Positions 1 to 7,259 of a stretch of DNA of 64,000 nt are shown here, piece after piece. Position 1 is the first letter of the stretch. Each line of letters opens with the position of its first letter. Source of the DNA: Paenibacillus xylanivorans (GTDB lineage: Bacteria > Bacillota > Bacilli > Paenibacillales > Paenibacillaceae); NCBI RefSeq assembly GCF_001280595.1, contig NZ_LITU01000078.1:79392-143391 (forward strand), read 5' to 3'. The notes under the pieces are model-generated. The model was not told the origin of the DNA, ran no database searches, and worked only from the letters and a program-made list of their open reading frames with translations. Made by a program: the position numbers and the translations under genes.

Positions 1-1
1 A

Positions 2-34
2 ATCATTGATGCCGCTGTTAAATATGATGTGTAA
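2..34 (+). CDS. 3' end of a gene cut by the window edge (frame uncertain)
   Basis: A reading frame enters from the left edge and stops at TAA 32-34 (tail reads IIDAAVKYDV). A second frame stays open to TGA 75-77. Neither tail is long enough to identify. The plus-strand terminator hairpin just downstream (95-134) supports a gene ending here, but does not say which frame is real. Confidence 0.25.
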   Translation: MIDAAVKYDV

Positions 35-94
35 TTGGGGAGAAGCCAATATGGCTGCCCTGGAGCATGTAAAGTGATAGTAAGGCGGAATTAT

Positions 95-134
95 AAAAAA
101 ACAGGGTCTCCTGATTAGGGGGTCCTGTTTTGCA
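95..134 (+). terminator. Rho-independent terminator of the upstream gene
   Basis: Arms AAAACAGG and CCTGTTTT enclose a loop and the 3' arm ends in a short T run. It closes the gene cut by the left edge. Because the stem begins in an A run it could also work on the minus strand, for the YdeI-like gene that ends at 172. Confidence 0.6.
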
Positions 135-171
135 TTGCAATAAAAAAATATAACTGTATTTTCAACGCATT

Positions 172-759
172 TTAATAATCCAGAAGGCGTCCGTGGTCAT
201 GCCATTGACCGTACATTTTGTTTTCCTTTGTGTTTGTTATGAATTTATCCAGCCTGCTCTTGAATAACTCCGGTTGAGTTTTAACGCTTTGGATCGTGTC
301 GATCCGAATCTTCTGATAAAGAGCAGGAAATGACAGAAAATTCGTATAAACCTGTTTGTCCTCTTGAAGCCTTTGCTCGATAACATCATCTATTTTGAAA
401 GCCTCATGATCCATATCAGGGAGCATCATTCTTCCTGCGTCGCTCATGAAACCCAACTTCTCAAGACGGCGAACACGCTCTTTATTCAATTCAGTCCATG
501 AACTTCGTTTGCTTCTGGGAGACAATCTCTGCGCAAGCTGATTTTCGGATGTTTTTTTCTTAACCCCATCGATCCAGCCAAAACATAATGATTCTTCAAC
601 CACGTCCAAATATAACAGTGTGTTTTTTGTTTGTTTCATGCTAACGACTACCCAACAGGATTTCTGAGTCTTTCCATGCTCCTGCAACCACATTCTCAAA
701 TCTTCTCTTGAACTTACAGTAATTAAATTTTCATGTTCCATTGATGAAATATCATTCAT
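172..759 (-). CDS. YdeI/OmpD-associated-type protein
   Basis: The 195-residue protein resembles the YdeI/OmpD-associated family, whose members are small soluble proteins of poorly known role, some linked to peptide or bacteriocin resistance. The family hallmark is visible around residues 52-70: DVVEESLCFGWIDG followed by a basic stretch and an RLSPRSKRSSW segment. There is no signal peptide or membrane segment, so it is probably cytosolic. The ATG at 759 has only AAAGG near it and overlaps the end of a short leader frame (752-790) that has the better ribosome site, so translation may be coupled. It looks like a single-gene unit ending near the 95-134 hairpin. The family call is fairly firm; no function can be claimed. 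Confidence 0.75.
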   Translation of the reverse strand: MNDISSMEHENLITVSSREDLRMWLQEHGKTQKSCWVVVSMKQTKNTLLYLDVVEESLCFGWIDGVKKKTSENQLAQRLSPRSKRSSWTELNKERVRRLEKLGFMSDAGRMMLPDMDHEAFKIDDVIEQRLQEDKQVYTNFLSFPALYQKIRIDTIQSVKTQPELFKSRLDKFITNTKENKMYGQWHDHGRLLDY

Positions 760-790
760 TCGCTTTATACCTTTGTTCAGGATGGTTCAT
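752..790 (-). CDS. possible 12-residue leader peptide overlapping the YdeI-like start
   Basis: An ATG preceded by AAAGGAG at 9 nt spacing opens a 12-codon frame (MNHPEQRYKANE) that stops inside the first codons of the YdeI-like gene in another frame. This is the best ribosome site in the leader, and the stop/start overlap suggests translational coupling. It could also be chance; no conserved peptide is recognised. Confidence 0.3.
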   Translation of the reverse strand: MNHPEQRYKANE

Positions 791-830
791 TTGTATCTTC
801 TCCTTTGGAATGAATTGTTTATAAAATGAT

Positions 831-868
831 TATAAAAAAAGAAGTATGACAACAGACTGTCATACTTC
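831..868 (-). terminator. terminator of the flavodoxin-fold oxidoreductase gene
   Basis: Arms GAAGTATGACA (841-851) and TGTCATACTTC (858-868) form a perfect 11-bp stem with a 6-nt loop. On the minus strand the stem is followed by seven T, so it ends the gene at 921-1445. Confidence 0.85.
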
Positions 869-920
869 CTCAAATATAATCCCCACTTGTTAATCGATTT
901 CGTAACACAGGTGATTATTA

Positions 921-1445
921 TTACATATTTTCAATAAAATTCAAATATCCTTGTACACTTTGTTCCAATTCACTTGCTGCAGGCTCGTGTTCTGCCCCAT
1001 AAAAGGCAAAGAATGATCGATAATCCGCATCGCAGTAACGCATGGTCGTCTCAAAAGGAGATAACAGTTGTCCAAGGGTATAGCCATATCCCTCATCCGT
1101 GTAATCCGCCTCTTTGATTCCGGCAGATACGGCCAAAGCGACTTTGCGTTGCTGTAATTTATCTCCCTTGGAGCCATAAGCCCAGCCATAAGTGAAAACT
1201 TCATCCAGCCATTGTTTAAGAAGAGGTGGGCTGCTAAACCAATAGAACGGAAATTGCAGGACAAGGCGATCATGGGATTCAATGAGTTGCTGTTCTTGCT
1301 GCACATTAATATGTCCATCGGGGTAAACATTATAAAGTTCATGTACCGTATATTTTTCCGGATATTGTTGGAGTTCTTCGGTCCACCTTTTGTTGACAAC
1401 CGACGTTTCTATATTAGGATGTGCTACGATGATAAGTGTTTTCAA
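921..1445 (-). CDS. NAD(P)H-dependent flavodoxin-fold oxidoreductase (NQO1/YwrO-like)
   Basis: The 174-residue protein has the Flavodoxin_2 layout: an N-terminal strand and FMN loop (MKTLIIVAHPNIETSVVNKRW), the middle segment FPFYWFSSPPLLKQWLDEVFTYGWAYG typical of quinone reductases, and a later glycine segment EGYGYTLGQLLSPFE. Such enzymes carry out two-electron reduction of quinones or nitro compounds with bound flavin. The start is TTG (1443-1445) behind AAGGAGGAAG. A perfect palindrome lies about 85 bp upstream (1530-1551), of the kind bound by HxlR/MarR-type redox or electrophile regulators. The gene stands alone and ends at the 831-868 terminator. Substrate is unknown. Confidence 0.85.
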   Translation of the reverse strand: MKTLIIVAHPNIETSVVNKRWTEELQQYPEKYTVHELYNVYPDGHINVQQEQQLIESHDRLVLQFPFYWFSSPPLLKQWLDEVFTYGWAYGSKGDKLQQRKVALAVSAGIKEADYTDEGYGYTLGQLLSPFETTMRYCDADYRSFFAFYGAEHEPAASELEQSVQGYLNFIENM

Positions 1446-1529
1446 AATGAATTCTTCCTCCTTAAGCTCTAATATTTCTTGAGTATAAAGGGAGTGCTGC
1501 CAAGATGTAAGTATGCACTTTTAGTACAG

Positions 1530-1551
1530 GTACTTACCTCAAGGTAAGTAC
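1530..1551. promoter_or_regulatory. palindromic operator candidate before the oxidoreductase
   Basis: Arms GTACTTACCT and AGGTAAGTAC are perfectly complementary around a 2-bp centre. A further half site TAAGTATGCAC lies at 1508-1518 in the same leader. Palindromes of this GTACTTAC type are commonly found before HxlR-regulated reductases; the regulator itself is not in the window, so the assignment is inference. Confidence 0.5.
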
Positions 1552-1574
1552 TCCATGAAGAATGTGCAGAAATT

Positions 1575-1605
1575 GATAAAGCCGCCAAGTGTAACAATTG
1601 GCGGC
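1575..1605 (-). terminator. terminator of the ArsR-type regulator gene
   Basis: Arms GCCGCCAA (1581-1588) and TTGGCGGC (1598-1605) flank a short loop. On the minus strand the stem is followed by TTTATCAATTT. It sits 44 bp after the stop of the regulator gene. Confidence 0.75.
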
Positions 1606-1648
1606 TAATGGTTGTTTTCTTATAGTATGACTTGACTGAAGGAGGAGG

Positions 1649-2566
1649 CTATTCCTCTTGCACATTATAGAGTACACGCGCAAGCAGGTTTTGCCCGTAA
1701 TTGCCGAAGTTTTTGCCAAAGATCGTTAATCCCCGTTTGTTCACTGGTCCGTCAGTTACAGCAATCCGAAAGTGGATATCGCTTTTGTAATCCAGGCCGA
1801 TCTCGTTCAGGGTAACATCTGAGATGCGGCAACCGTCGATATAGCTACCTTCCTGAGTGATGCGAATCAGCTTCAGCATCCCGTATTGATTCAGATGCGG
1901 TGGCCACCAGTCTGGATTGAATGTACCGCGTGTATTGCCGAAATCGCCTGGACTTGTCCAGCATCCAATCTCAATTCCATTGACGTAGAAATAAATATCC
2001 GAAGGGTAGTTATCACAATAACCCGGTGCTTCTGAGCCCAACTCCATGGATAGCTGGATCTCGCTGAACGTCTGGTTAGGCTTGAGATAGTTGGGAATCC
2101 GGTATTCCAGATAACCCTCAGCCAGCCAAATCATCTCCGCATCAATTCGCAATGGGTCCGCAAAATAACGCGGATCATCAAATTCCCCAACAATGCTGTC
2201 CCGGGTGGCGAGTCCGCAAGTGGGAGCTGCTTGATAATCACTGTAGTGTCCTACCTGAATTTCAACTTCATAACGATTGCTGATCTCCTGGGAGCGCAAA
2301 TCAACCATCAGTTTTTCCTCATTCAGATAACAAATCTTCTGTATCCCGTGTTTGCCGACTGCGGTGTTAATCTCAATCAGGCCGCTTTCTTCCAATTTCT
2401 TAATATGCATTGTAATGGCGCCATTGCTGAGCCCCAGTTTGGTCGCGAGATCATTGAGGTTAAGACTCTGGTTCTTGGCAAGCAGCTCAATGATCTGGAT
2501 TCGAATTTCCGAACTGAGTGCCTTGAAAATATTAACGCCAGACATCAGATCTTTAATATAAATCAT
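1649..2566 (-). CDS. ArsR-type transcriptional regulator with large C-terminal domain
   Basis: Residues about 10-80 form a winged helix-turn-helix (FKALSSEIRIQIIELLAKN, then LNDLATKLGLSNGAITMHIKKLEESGLI) of the ArsR class. The remaining 225 residues are unusual for that class, which is normally about 100 residues long; this part is rich in aromatic and glycine residues (GFDP-like turns, WTSPGDFGNTRG, NPDWWPPHLNQYG) and looks like a beta-rich ligand-sensing domain. The start is ATG 2564-2566 behind GGAAAGGA; an upstream in-frame extension of 10 residues lacks a better site. The gene is divergent from the endo-arabinanase gene with 330 bp between, so it is the likely local regulator of arabinan use. 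The effector is unknown; an arabino-oligosaccharide is a reasonable guess only. Confidence 0.75.
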   Translation of the reverse strand: MIYIKDLMSGVNIFKALSSEIRIQIIELLAKNQSLNLNDLATKLGLSNGAITMHIKKLEESGLIEINTAVGKHGIQKICYLNEEKLMVDLRSQEISNRYEVEIQVGHYSDYQAAPTCGLATRDSIVGEFDDPRYFADPLRIDAEMIWLAEGYLEYRIPNYLKPNQTFSEIQLSMELGSEAPGYCDNYPSDIYFYVNGIEIGCWTSPGDFGNTRGTFNPDWWPPHLNQYGMLKLIRITQEGSYIDGCRISDVTLNEIGLDYKSDIHFRIAVTDGPVNKRGLTIFGKNFGNYGQNLLARVLYNVQEE

Positions 2567-2798
2567 AGGTGGGTTTCCTTTCCACGTTCTGAACAAAGCC
2601 CTTCTGATCCAGGCTTCTGCACATTTATATGGTTTGTTTTAGATAATTATAAATGATTCGTTGAAGGAAGGGAAGGGCAGAGAAAAGGATGTCAAATCCC
2701 TTATATACATAGCATAAATGAGTGTGTTATTCATAAATTGTTGAATATTTACTTTAAAAAATAACTTGAATCATTTCATATATATTTGAAATATACCA

Positions 2799-2827
2799 TT
2801 GAAATGTAATGTAACCGCTTTTATAAT
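2799..2827 (+). promoter_or_regulatory. sigma-A promoter with overlapping cre-like site
   Basis: TTGAAA (2799-2804) and TATAAT (2822-2827) are 17 bp apart. TGTAACCGCTTTTA (2810-2823) fits the CcpA cre consensus TGWAANCGNTNWCA at 13 of 14 positions and overlaps the -10 box, a placement expected to repress when preferred sugars are present. It drives the arabinanase gene. Confidence 0.75.
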
Positions 2828-2900
2828 CCTAGTATACCTAAATTGATTTAATACTTCATGAACCAAATTAACTATTTGATCAGGAGAGGTGGAATTCGAT

Positions 2901-3878
2901 TTGGAAAAGTTTAATGGATTGACAGGATTCAGGAAGAAACGTTGGGCGTTACCTGCACTGCTTGTACTTGTTTTGCTATTGGCGGGTCAGTCTCGGGCAT
3001 TTGCGGCATTCTGGAATCTGAACGGAGATATTGCCGTCCACGATCCATCCATCATCAAAGAGGGAAGCTCATGGTATACCTTCTCAACCGGTGCGGGCAT
3101 TCAGGTACTGAAATCGGATAACGGATCTTCCTGGTACCGGGTTCCGCAAATCTTCCTAAGCAAGCCATCTTGGTGGGCTTCTGCCGTTCCGGGTCAGAGC
3201 GGCCTGGATGTATGGGCACCAGACGTTGAGCAGTACAACGGCAAAGTGTGGCTGTATTATTCCATCTCTACCTTTGGCTCCAACAGATCGGCGATCGGGC
3301 TTGCGTCTGCAACCAGCATTGGAGCAGGTCAGTGGAAGGATGAGGGGTTAGTGCTTCAAACCACAACCGCCAATGATTATAACGCTATTGATCCGAATCT
3401 GGTCATCGATGCCTCAGGCAACCCGTGGCTCGCTTTCGGTTCTTTCTGGAGCGGTCTGAAGATTGTGAAACTTGACAAAACGACGATGAAACCTACCGGA
3501 AGCATATCCTCTATTGCGGCACGTCCGAATAATGGAGGGGCCATCGAAGCACCGAGTATTGTGTACCGGAATGGTTATTATTACTTGTTTGCCTCCATTG
3601 ATTCTTGCTGCCAGGGCGTGAACAGCACGTACAAAATGGTCTATGGTCGTTCAACGAGTATTACAGGTCCGTATGTGGATAAAAACGGTGTGAACATGTT
3701 GAATGGCGGCGGAACCCTGTTGGATTCAGGGAATGTCAAGTGGAAAGGACCCGGAGGCCAGGATGTGTATAACGGTAACGTCATTGCACGCCATGCCTAT
3801 GATGCTGACGATAACGGCAATCCAAAATTGTTAATCAACGACTTGCTGTGGGATTCCAACGGATGGCCAACGTATTAG
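2901..3878 (+). CDS. abnA: secreted endo-1,5-alpha-L-arabinanase, GH43
   Basis: A GH43 five-bladed propeller enzyme that cuts the arabinan backbone outside the cell. The N-terminus is basic, then has a hydrophobic stretch (ALPALLVLVLLLAGQ) and an AFAA cleavage site, a Sec signal peptide. The three GH43 carboxylates are visible counting from the TTG start: Asp48 in VHDPSI, Asp164 in NAIDPN and Glu216 in AIEAPS. The WAPDV and STFGSNRSAIGLA segments match AbnA/Arb43-type enzymes, and the length of about 325 residues is usual. TTG 2901 is preferred since AGGTGG lies 8 nt before it; GTG 2889 in the same frame is too close to AGGAG. Promoter and cre site precede it, and the importer operon follows. 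Confidence 0.92.
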   Translation: MEKFNGLTGFRKKRWALPALLVLVLLLAGQSRAFAAFWNLNGDIAVHDPSIIKEGSSWYTFSTGAGIQVLKSDNGSSWYRVPQIFLSKPSWWASAVPGQSGLDVWAPDVEQYNGKVWLYYSISTFGSNRSAIGLASATSIGAGQWKDEGLVLQTTTANDYNAIDPNLVIDASGNPWLAFGSFWSGLKIVKLDKTTMKPTGSISSIAARPNNGGAIEAPSIVYRNGYYYLFASIDSCCQGVNSTYKMVYGRSTSITGPYVDKNGVNMLNGGGTLLDSGNVKWKGPGGQDVYNGNVIARHAYDADDNGNPKLLINDLLWDSNGWPTY

Positions 3879-3915
3879 TTTATTTTAAATAAACATAAAA
3901 TGTTTTAATAAAGTA

Positions 3916-3944
3916 TTGACTAAAGTGATCTGGATTTGATAAAT
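3916..3944 (+). promoter_or_regulatory. promoter of the arabino-oligosaccharide importer genes
   Basis: TTGACT (3916-3921) and ATAAAT (3939-3944) are 17 bp apart, just after the arabinanase stop, so the importer can be transcribed separately from abnA. Confidence 0.55.
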
Positions 3945-3973
3945 TTAACAACAGAAATCTTATTTCAGCTAAT

Positions 3974-3987
3974 TGAATACGTTTACA
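3974..3987 (+). promoter_or_regulatory. cre-like site in the importer leader
   Basis: TGAATACGTTTACA matches the CcpA consensus at 13 of 14 positions. It lies about 30 bp after the -10 box and 24 bp before the ATG, a position typical of roadblock repression. Confidence 0.65.
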
Positions 3988-4010
3988 ATTCCAGATCAGG
4001 AGGGGTTCAG

Positions 4011-5351
4011 ATGGTAAAGAAAAAGAGGTTAGTTACGATAATGCTTCTTATGTTTGTGAGTGCAATTGTGTTTGCAGGCTGTGGTGGCAGCAGCGGTTCA
4101 AGCGGGGACAAGGAACTGACGTTTATGTTCCGGGGTGGCACGGATGAACAGAAGGCTTATCAAGCAGTTGTTAAAAAGTATGAAGAAGAGCATCCCGGTG
4201 TCAAAGTCAAAATTATCGTAACTGCTGCGGATCAATACGCGACAAAATTGAGAGCTGCCATCACAGGCAACAGCTTGCCAGACGTATTCTATTTTAACCC
4301 TGGCGATGTGAAAGCCTACGTGAACAGCAATGTGTTGATGAATCTTACACCTTACGTTGAAAACAATGCGGACGTAGATCTGGACAACATCTGGAAATAT
4401 GGTGTGGACCTGTACCGCTATGATGGCAAAATGGCAGGTCAGGGTGATATCTACGGCATGCCGAAAGATCTGGGTCCGTTTGCACTCGGATATAACAAGA
4501 CGTTATTTGAAAAAGAAGGCATCCCATTCCCTGATAAGGACAAACCTTATACCTGGGAAGAATTCATCAAAGTCAACCAGCAAGCGACCAAGGATACGAA
4601 TGGCGACGGCAAACCGGACGTATTCGGTACAGGCTTTAACGTACAGTGGGCCTTGCAATCCTTTGTCTGGAGCAATGGTGCAGACTGGCTGGATGCAAGC
4701 AAAACAAAAGTGACGATTGATGATCCGAAGTTTGCTGAAGCATTACAATTCTTTGCCGACATGCAAAACAAATATAAAATCACGCCTTCCATTGAGGAAG
4801 CGCAAACATTGGATACGTACCAACGCTGGATGAAAGGGGAAATGGCATTCTTCCCTGTAGGTCCATGGGATATGAGTACCTTCGAGAAACTGCCTTTCGA
4901 TTATGATTTGCTTCCTTTCCCTGCGGGCTCTACTGGAAAATCCGCAACGTGGATCGGTTCCCTCGGTATTGGTGTATCTGCTAAAACGAAATACCCGGAA
5001 GAAGCCGCAGCATTGGTGAATTACCTAACAGCTTCCAAAGAAGGTATGCAGCAGTTGGTGGATGCTAAAGTACAAATTCCGAACCTGCTCGATATGGCTG
5101 ACGAATGGGCCAAAGATACATCAACGAAACCAGCCAACAAACAGGAATTCATTGATATCGTAGAAGACTACGGCCGTGCGCTGCCAGGTAACTACACGTA
5201 CAATGCGGAATGGTATGACCTGTTCTTCACCGACATTCAGCCGGTATTGGACGGTAAGATTACAGCCGCAGACTACGTGAAGCAGCAGCAGCCAAAAATG
5301 CAGAAATTGCTGGACAAAGCGGTAGAGCAAGAGAAGAAATCACAGAAATAA
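4011..5351 (+). CDS. sugar ABC transporter substrate-binding lipoprotein
   Basis: The 446-residue protein belongs to the family 1 extracellular solute-binding proteins. It has a lipoprotein signal with lipobox VFAGC (Cys24) and then a Gly/Ser linker. Family features include FRGGTDEQKAYQAVVKKYEEEHPGV near the N-terminus, DVFYFNPGD, and the late segment GEMAFFPVGPWDM. It should bind arabinan-derived oligosaccharides at the outer membrane face and pass them to the two permeases that follow, by analogy with AraN of the AraNPQ system. ATG 4011 is chosen because AGGAGG ends 7 nt before it; an upstream in-frame ATG lacks a ribosome site. A hairpin separates it from the permease genes, which usually keeps binding protein levels higher. 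Confidence 0.88.
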   Translation: MVKKKRLVTIMLLMFVSAIVFAGCGGSSGSSGDKELTFMFRGGTDEQKAYQAVVKKYEEEHPGVKVKIIVTAADQYATKLRAAITGNSLPDVFYFNPGDVKAYVNSNVLMNLTPYVENNADVDLDNIWKYGVDLYRYDGKMAGQGDIYGMPKDLGPFALGYNKTLFEKEGIPFPDKDKPYTWEEFIKVNQQATKDTNGDGKPDVFGTGFNVQWALQSFVWSNGADWLDASKTKVTIDDPKFAEALQFFADMQNKYKITPSIEEAQTLDTYQRWMKGEMAFFPVGPWDMSTFEKLPFDYDLLPFPAGSTGKSATWIGSLGIGVSAKTKYPEEAAALVNYLTASKEGMQQLVDAKVQIPNLLDMADEWAKDTSTKPANKQEFIDIVEDYGRALPGNYTYNAEWYDLFFTDIQPVLDGKITAADYVKQQQPKMQKLLDKAVEQEKKSQK

Positions 5352-5365
5352 TAGATAGGAAAAGG

Positions 5366-5406
5366 CGATGCCAGCGGCCTGCTATCATGCTGCTGGCATC
5401 GTTATT
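5366..5406 (+). terminator. intra-operon attenuator/terminator after the binding-protein gene
   Basis: Arms CGATGCCAGC (5366-5375) and GCTGGCATCG (5392-5401) form a 10-bp stem followed by TTATTATT. The weak T run suggests partial read-through into the permease genes or an mRNA-stabilising end. Confidence 0.75.
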
Positions 5407-5501
5407 ATTGGATGATTCCATACGGGTATGTGGCATCAGTTGATCGAATAGTTCCAATCGAATGATGCCACATGCTGATACTAGAAACAGGGGTGAATGC
5501 C

Positions 5502-6392
5502 GTGGTTACAAAATCGAGATTGTATCGCAAAGAGATGCTGTACGGTTACTTGTTCATTTTGCCTCCGGTTCTTGGGCTGCTGATCTTTGTCATGTTCCCT
5601 TTTCTCTACTCCCTATATGGTTCGTTTACAGACTGGGATGGACTGGGGCAGATGAATTTTATCGGTTTGGCCAACTTCAAGGACCTGCTGACCGATGACC
5701 TATTTTACAAAGCGATGTTTAATACATTCTATCTCATGCTTGGCATTCCGATCGGTCTCTTGCTGGCGCTGTTGCTGGCGATGGGGCTAAATCGTAAAAT
5801 TCCGGGCACAACAACATTCCGTGTGATCTATTATATTCCGGTTATTTCCTCCCTGGCTGCGGTCTCCATCATGTGGAACTGGGCGTACAACGGAGATTAC
5901 GGTTTGGTGAACCAATTCCTTGATCTATTCGGGATTGAAGGACCCAACTGGCTCGCCAATAAAGAAACGGTGAAACCTGCCCTGATTATTATGGCCGTAT
6001 GGAAGGGGCTCGGTTACACGATGCTACTCTATCTGGCCGCCTTGCAAAGCGTTTCGCGTACATATTATGAAGCGGCTGAGCTCGATGGAGCGAATGGGTT
6101 CCAAATATTCCGCAATATCACCTGGCCGATGGTGAAGCCTGTTACGTTTTTCCTTGTCGTCACAAACATTATTGGCGGTTCGCAGATTTTTACCGAGATG
6201 AACATTATGACGCCTACTGGCGGTCCTGAATACTCATCGGCCTCCATTGTCTTTTATATCTGGCAAAAGGCCTTTAGCAACCTGCAAATGGGTTATGCGT
6301 CAGCCATGGCAATGATTCTCGGCGTATTCATTTTTGTCATTACGCTCGTGCAATTCAAAATGAATGAAAAATCAGCCTTTGATGGGGATTGA
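5502..6392 (+). CDS. sugar ABC transporter permease, MalF/AraP type
   Basis: The 296-residue protein has six predicted membrane segments, beginning YGYLFILPPVLGLLIFVMFPF. The permease EAA motif that contacts the ATPase is visible as EAAELDGANGFQIFRNITWP. It forms the channel with the next gene. GTG 5502 is chosen since AGGGGTG ends 6 nt before it; an ATG 30 bp upstream in frame has no ribosome site. No ATPase gene is nearby; B. subtilis sugar importers of this class share MsmX, so a shared ATPase is likely here as well. Confidence 0.88.
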   Translation: MVTKSRLYRKEMLYGYLFILPPVLGLLIFVMFPFLYSLYGSFTDWDGLGQMNFIGLANFKDLLTDDLFYKAMFNTFYLMLGIPIGLLLALLLAMGLNRKIPGTTTFRVIYYIPVISSLAAVSIMWNWAYNGDYGLVNQFLDLFGIEGPNWLANKETVKPALIIMAVWKGLGYTMLLYLAALQSVSRTYYEAAELDGANGFQIFRNITWPMVKPVTFFLVVTNIIGGSQIFTEMNIMTPTGGPEYSSASIVFYIWQKAFSNLQMGYASAMAMILGVFIFVITLVQFKMNEKSAFDGD

Positions 6393-6416
6393 GGACAAGG
6401 AAAGGAGTGAACGGAT

Positions 6417-7259
6417 ATGTCTTATAGTCAAAAGAGAAAACTGACCAACTCGATCATCTTCATTGTTCTGGCGATTGGGGCCATTGCCATGATTGCACCG
6501 CTGATCTGGATGTTATCCACTTCGGTGAAGGAAAAGCAGGATGTATTTGCCCTGCCTCCCGTATGGATTCCAGAGATCATTCAGTTCGGCAAATATAAAG
6601 AAATCTGGGAAGCGGGTCCGCTGCTCAGCGGGATCAAAAACAGTTTGATTGTTGCACTGAGTGTGACGATTGTCGGGACGTTTACGTCCAGTATCGCCGC
6701 CTTTGCTTTTGCCAAATTGAGATTCCCTCATAAAAACAAATTGTTTCTTGCTCTGCTCGCATCGATGATGATTCCGTATCCGACAGTCATGATTCCACAA
6801 TTCATCATGTTCTCGAAGCTCGGCTGGGTGGATACGTTGTTACCACTCATCGTTCCGGGATTGTTCGGCAATGTGGTCATGATCTTTTTCCTTCGTCAAT
6901 ATCTGCTCAGTGTGCCTGATGCGATTATTGAGGCAGCCAAAATTGATGGCAGTTCCTATTTCCGATTGTACTCCAGCATTACGTTCCCACTCATTAAGCC
7001 TGCGATTGCTGCGCAGTTGATTCTATGGTTTATGGGCATCTGGAACGATTATCTGGCGCCGATTATTTATTTGAATTCACCTGAGAAACAAACCTTGCAG
7101 CTGGTTATTGCCAACTTCAATGCCACCTATGCAATCCAAACGGATTATCCGCTCATCATGGCGGCATCCATCGTTGCGTTGCTTCCGGTATTGATCATCT
7201 TCCTGATCTTCCAGAAACAGATTATTGAATCGGTAGCGATCTCTGGAGTGAAAGGATGA
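6417..7259 (+). CDS. sugar ABC transporter permease, MalG/AraQ type
   Basis: The 280-residue membrane protein with six predicted segments carries the EAA motif EAAKIDGSSYFRLYSSITFPLIKP. It is the second channel subunit of the arabino-oligosaccharide importer. ATG 6417 follows GGAAAGGAG. The stop codon overlaps the start of the GH43 lipoprotein gene by 4 nt (ATGA), showing a tight operon. Confidence 0.88.
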   Translation: MSYSQKRKLTNSIIFIVLAIGAIAMIAPLIWMLSTSVKEKQDVFALPPVWIPEIIQFGKYKEIWEAGPLLSGIKNSLIVALSVTIVGTFTSSIAAFAFAKLRFPHKNKLFLALLASMMIPYPTVMIPQFIMFSKLGWVDTLLPLIVPGLFGNVVMIFFLRQYLLSVPDAIIEAAKIDGSSYFRLYSSITFPLIKPAIAAQLILWFMGIWNDYLAPIIYLNSPEKQTLQLVIANFNATYAIQTDYPLIMAASIVALLPVLIIFLIFQKQIIESVAISGVKG

